Of a stretch of 58,724 nucleotides of DNA, positions 55,752 through 58,724 are shown one piece after another; position 1 is the first letter of the stretch, and the number at the start of each line of letters is the position of its first letter. The stretch is from Rutstroemia sp. NJR-2017a BVV2 (lineage: Eukaryota; Ascomycota; Leotiomycetes; Helotiales; Rutstroemiaceae). Below the pieces are notes generated by a model. The model did no database searches. It was given only the letters and a program-made list of their open reading frames with translations, and was not told where the DNA came from. Position numbers and translations under genes: made by a program. Location of the stretch: NCBI GenBank assembly GCA_002946415.1, contig NJPS01000025.1, forward strand, positions 1 to 58,724, written 5' to 3'.

Positions 55752-57216
55752 ATGCCACGCCCATTTCCTTACCCGATAACGATCGGCACCGATATCTGCC
55801 AGATTAGTCGCATCTATCATATCCTCACTAAAGGCGATTCAAGATACACGAAGCTATTTTCAAAGAGGATACTTACCCCGAGGGAGCAAAGCGCACACGC
55901 CGACAGACTAAAGGCCCTACGGATCTATACTGCTAAGCTATCGCAGATCGAAGGACTGTCTAACCCGGCCCCGCAAGGAATTGCAACTGAAATAACACGT
56001 TCTGTGCAAGGATTGCGCGCGACGAGAAAGGAATCATTGGTGGAGGAGATGAGGGATGGCCTGGACGACGTTGCGGTTTTCCTGGCTGGCAGGTAAGTGA
56101 GCGTTCGGAGTTGAATAAAAGGGAATGCGCTAATATATCTTGGGTCACAGATTCGCGGCGAAAGAAGCAGTCATCAAGGCACATAAGAATCGACGACTTA
56201 CCTTCCATGAAATCAATATAATTAGTCCGAAAGCAAAAGACGGTTCTACGCTGCCGCCGGTCACAACTGTCGTGTCGAGAAAACCGTCTGAACAGGATCA
56301 GTATGTTCCGGTAACTATCAGCCATGATGGGGACTACGCCACTGCTTTTTGTTTGGCAGCTGAGAACGCAACTCCAGGTTCGGACCCAATCCCAGTTGCG
56401 GACCCAACTTCAGTGGGTGGTAAAAAGCCAGTGGATGATATGGATGATATGGATGATATGCTTTCAGAGGATGATGGATTTCCGGAGGATAATAAAATTT
56501 CAGAGGATGATGCATTTCCAGAGGATGATGCATATCCAGAGGATGAACGGATGCCTGTGGATGAAGAGAGAACTCTTGAGTCTGCAGATCCTTCCGGAAA
56601 TCCAACTAAGCCGACTTCCCTTCGACCACCTATGACCGAAGAAGAGATGTCGAGAAGAGAAGCCCGTCTGGCTAAACTTCAAACACGGCGGGAGTCTGTA
56701 TATGGGTTACCCCCGGAAATCGATCCAAAATTGATCAAAAAAACTATAGAGGCCGCAGCCATGGTACCGAAACTTCCCGTCGAAACAACAAGCCAGGATC
56801 TCGTCGATCTTTTCAAAGGACGATGCAGCGTCAAGGGGTACGTCGAGCGACTGGATGAAACACGCGCCAGGGGACTCCTCGTCTTTCAATTCTCTAAAGA
56901 CGTAAAGAAATCCCTGAGGGAAGCGAGGTACGGAGGGTACATGCTGGGAGAAAGGAAGTTATCGATATCTCCTGCAGAGGGGTTCGTAAAAAGTATCCTG
57001 AAGGTCTATGCAAAAGCTCTCAGGAAGGAAGGCGAACCGTTGCGTGGCTTGGAACCGCACGAGCTGAGGCAAATTGGTATGAATTGGGATATGAGGGCTA
57101 AGGCCGTACGCCAGGCTGTCAGTGGAGGGGAGGGAACACAGCTCCATTTGGGGGAGTTCTGGACTACGGATATCTATCATGTTCAGGAGGGGGTGGCGAA
57201 TAATATCGAGCCGTAA
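55752..57216 (+). CDS. AcpS-type 4'-phosphopantetheinyl transferase with long C-terminal extension
   Basis: Two exons, 55752-56092 and 56151-57216 (468 aa); 58-nt intron (GTAAGT, GCTAAT branch). I-G-T-D-I-C-Q-I-S-R (D14, R20) and F-A-A-K-E-A-V-I-K-A (K118, E119) are the two AcpS magnesium/CoA motifs; the intron splits the codon just before the second. Between them is a 60-residue insert usual for fungi. S-H-D-G-D-Y-A-T-A-F ends the catalytic domain near residue 200. Such enzymes (Ppt2-like) activate the mitochondrial acyl carrier protein. Bacterial AcpS has about 120 residues; here an acidic repeat tract (about 215-260) and then a basic, possibly RRM-like region (V-K-G-Y-V-E-R, R-G-L-L-V-F-Q-F-S, L-G-E-R-K-L-S-I) follow. 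The extension's role is unknown. Confidence 0.85.
56432..56550 (+). repeat. Acidic-coding minisatellite (9-bp and 18-bp units)
   Basis: Three copies of GATGATATG-type units at 56432-56460, then four to five units of about 18 bp (GAGGATGATGCATTTCCA-like) to about 56545. Both unit lengths are multiples of three, so length changes keep the frame of the PPTase gene. Confidence 0.8.
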
Positions 57217-58027
57217 CGAGGGGATGGATATCTTACTCTTTCTTTGCTGTGGAGGGAGAGGGGAGGGCTTGCAATGCACATATGGGAGTTTGGATAGGAT
57301 GCACGACGGTTATGATTACGTATCAAAAAGAAGCATTGTATAGATATTGTAAAATATATAGAGGGCTAGTGCATTTAGATGGTAGATCTCTCAAGGGGGT
57401 GGAGCTTCACGTGTACATAGATATTCATTAAATGTATTATCATCTTCACTCTTTCCATCTATTAAAGAAACTCAAAGTTGAATATCTACATATACCCTGT
57501 TATTTCATACTTGGACGAAAGAGATCATATAGTTGATTCGATTCTATATTCAACTACATAGCGACTCAAAACTTAAGCTTTTACCAGCTATCTATCTATA
57601 CCGTAGTCGATACGCACTATTCTCTCAGTCTCTATTTCCCTTCGTTCAACAACCATGTGATTCCTCCACAGACGTGCGAAAAGCAATTTGAGGAAGAAAA
57701 AATACAAAAGAAAGTAAGTAAACAACATGTAGGAAGAGAATGAAAATATGTACACACCCAAATACGTCCTCCACTTCGACACCTAATATACAAACCATCT
57801 GCTCGCCTCCCTGTTTTTCCATTAACACTCAGCTTATCCCCCTTAACGAAGCTGAGAGTATAGCTGTTCGGCCTGGGATATAATACATATATACTCTTTT
57901 TCTTCTTCTTCATCTCAAAAAACGCAAAGAAACAATCCTCCCTCTCTCAACCCCCAACTCAACAAAAGAAATCCCATCACATCCTCCCCTCTCTCCCCTT
58001 TCCAATCTCCTCTCTCCATGTATTAAA
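57217..58027. other. Convergent 3' flanks
   Basis: Between the PPTase gene (+) and the right-edge gene (-). AT-rich; short ORFs only. Confidence 0.5.
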
Positions 58028-58724
58028 CTACAACCACCCCCCCTCCACCGCCCTCTCATCCACCACCACCTCCACCCCGGGACTCCGTCTCCCTGGCGGC
58101 GGCCTCCCACTCCCCCTCCCACTCCCCCTACTCCTGCTCCTACTCCCACTCCCCACCGGTTTCCTCGCCGTACTTCCCCCCATCTGCACCCCCAACCCCG
58201 GATTATACGCAATCCTCACCTCCTCGCTCATCCCCTTCGAATGCCCTACATCTCTCCTCACATCCTCCGGACTGGCCTCCCGACTTCGCGTTCGCAGGCC
58301 TGCGGGACTCCAGCCTTCGTTGCGGATATTATGCGCGGTTTGTTTTTCTCTTTCCGCATCTTCTGCTGAGCTTCTCTTACCCGCAGCATCTTTCTCCGCG
58401 CGTCCCTTGCGGGAGAAATTACGCTTTGTGCCGGTTGCTGCGGGGCTCATACCCACAGTCGCAGCTGCAGCTCCGGGACTGATTTCCGGATCGGGGAAAA
58501 ATGATTCAGCGGGTGGGCTTAAGCTCTCGATGCCGAGATCGTGGGTTAGGTCTGCGTAGAGGGCGGGGATGGCGGGCATGGGCTCGTGTTCGTGGTGAGG
58601 TTGGAGGAGGATATCGGTGTCGGTGTCGGTGGGAGCGTAGGTGCGGCGGTCGCCGGTGAGGGCGAGATGCCAGTTTGTGGTGGTGGGGGGGTTGGGGACG
58701 AGGGGGGTTTGGGTGTCATCCAGA
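58028..58724 (-). CDS. Partial gene cut by the right edge; disordered basic protein
   Basis: Open frame that runs from the right edge of the window to a stop at 58028, so the 5' part is missing. Beyond the ATG at 58579 the same frame stays open upstream and includes T-T-T-N-W-H-L-A-L-T-G-D-R-R-T-Y, which looks more conserved than the rest and argues that 58579 is not the true start. The remainder is rich in S, R, G and P, with S-R-S-R-G-S-G-R-G-S-G-R near the end, an RGG-like tail. I do not recognise the family; an RNA-binding or nuclear role would be a guess. Confidence 0.6.
   Translation of the reverse strand, partial: LDDTQTPLVPNPPTTTNWHLALTGDRRTYAPTDTDTDILLQPHHEHEPMPAIPALYADLTHDLGIESLSPPAESFFPDPEISPGAAAATVGMSPAATGTKRNFSRKGRAEKDAAGKRSSAEDAEREKQTAHNIRNEGWSPAGLRTRSREASPEDVRRDVGHSKGMSEEVRIAYNPGLGVQMGGSTARKPVGSGSRSRSRGSGRGSGRPPPGRRSPGVEVVVDERAVEGGWL

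Noticed and set aside
1..58724. CRISPR arrays, rRNA, bacterial-type operons
   Set aside because: No regularly spaced repeats or rRNA-like sequence; gene structure is eukaryotic throughout.

Overview
This is a nuclear segment of a filamentous ascomycete (Pezizomycotina). Almost every gene is broken by one to four short introns (about 46-130 nt) with GT...AG ends and a CTAAC/CTGAC-like branch site close to the acceptor. Several families are typical of filamentous ascomycetes (DUF8004, DUF1774, serine-rich cupredoxin-like surface proteins, an animal/plant-type EBP sterol isomerase, a MoaA-MoaC locus). The overall look suggests Leotiomycetes/Helotiales, but that is an impression, not a proof. I found no tRNA, rRNA, CRISPR array or intact autonomous transposon. 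Exon coordinates were worked out by hand from frame changes, splice signals and conserved residues.

Layout. 1-7.9 kb is an accessory-looking, gene-poor end: a Gfd2/YDR514C-like exonuclease-fold protein, a block of short GC palindromes, a sulfotransferase-HAD fusion gene (-) lying between two diverged direct repeats, then 3.6 kb without a convincing gene. 7.9-13.4 kb: a coiled-coil protein (+) and a two-RRM RNA-binding protein (-). 15.3-20.5 kb: a secreted serine-rich cupredoxin-like protein whose copper ligands look lost, then the first two molybdenum-cofactor enzymes, MoaC and MoaA, head-to-tail on the minus strand. 20.8-28 kb: Wdr8/WRAP73 (spindle pole), EBP sterol isomerase and a DUF8004 protein. 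28-31.6 kb is gene-poor and carries a 215-bp MITE-like inverted-repeat element.

31.6-39.2 kb: an M24B Xaa-Pro aminopeptidase, a Thp3-like SAC3/GANP protein and, divergently, the ESCRT-II subunit Vps36. 39.8-42.5 kb: two small fast-evolving proteins with a cysteine/histidine knuckle, one built of 55-residue repeats. 42.9-49.4 kb: a maltose-type O-acetyltransferase, MTFP1 divergent from ATP synthase subunit K (Atp19), an SMP-30/lactonase-type beta-propeller, and a third small Cys/His knuckle protein. 49.9-58.7 kb: a protein with the fungal STAND-type N-terminal helical domain but no NTPase, a DUF1774 membrane protein, an AcpS-type phosphopantetheinyl transferase with a long acidic and RRM-like C-terminal extension, and a gene cut by the right edge.

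Most genes are housekeeping singletons and do not form a metabolic cluster. Functional pairings are MoaA with MoaC, and MTFP1 with Atp19 (both mitochondrial, shared promoter region).
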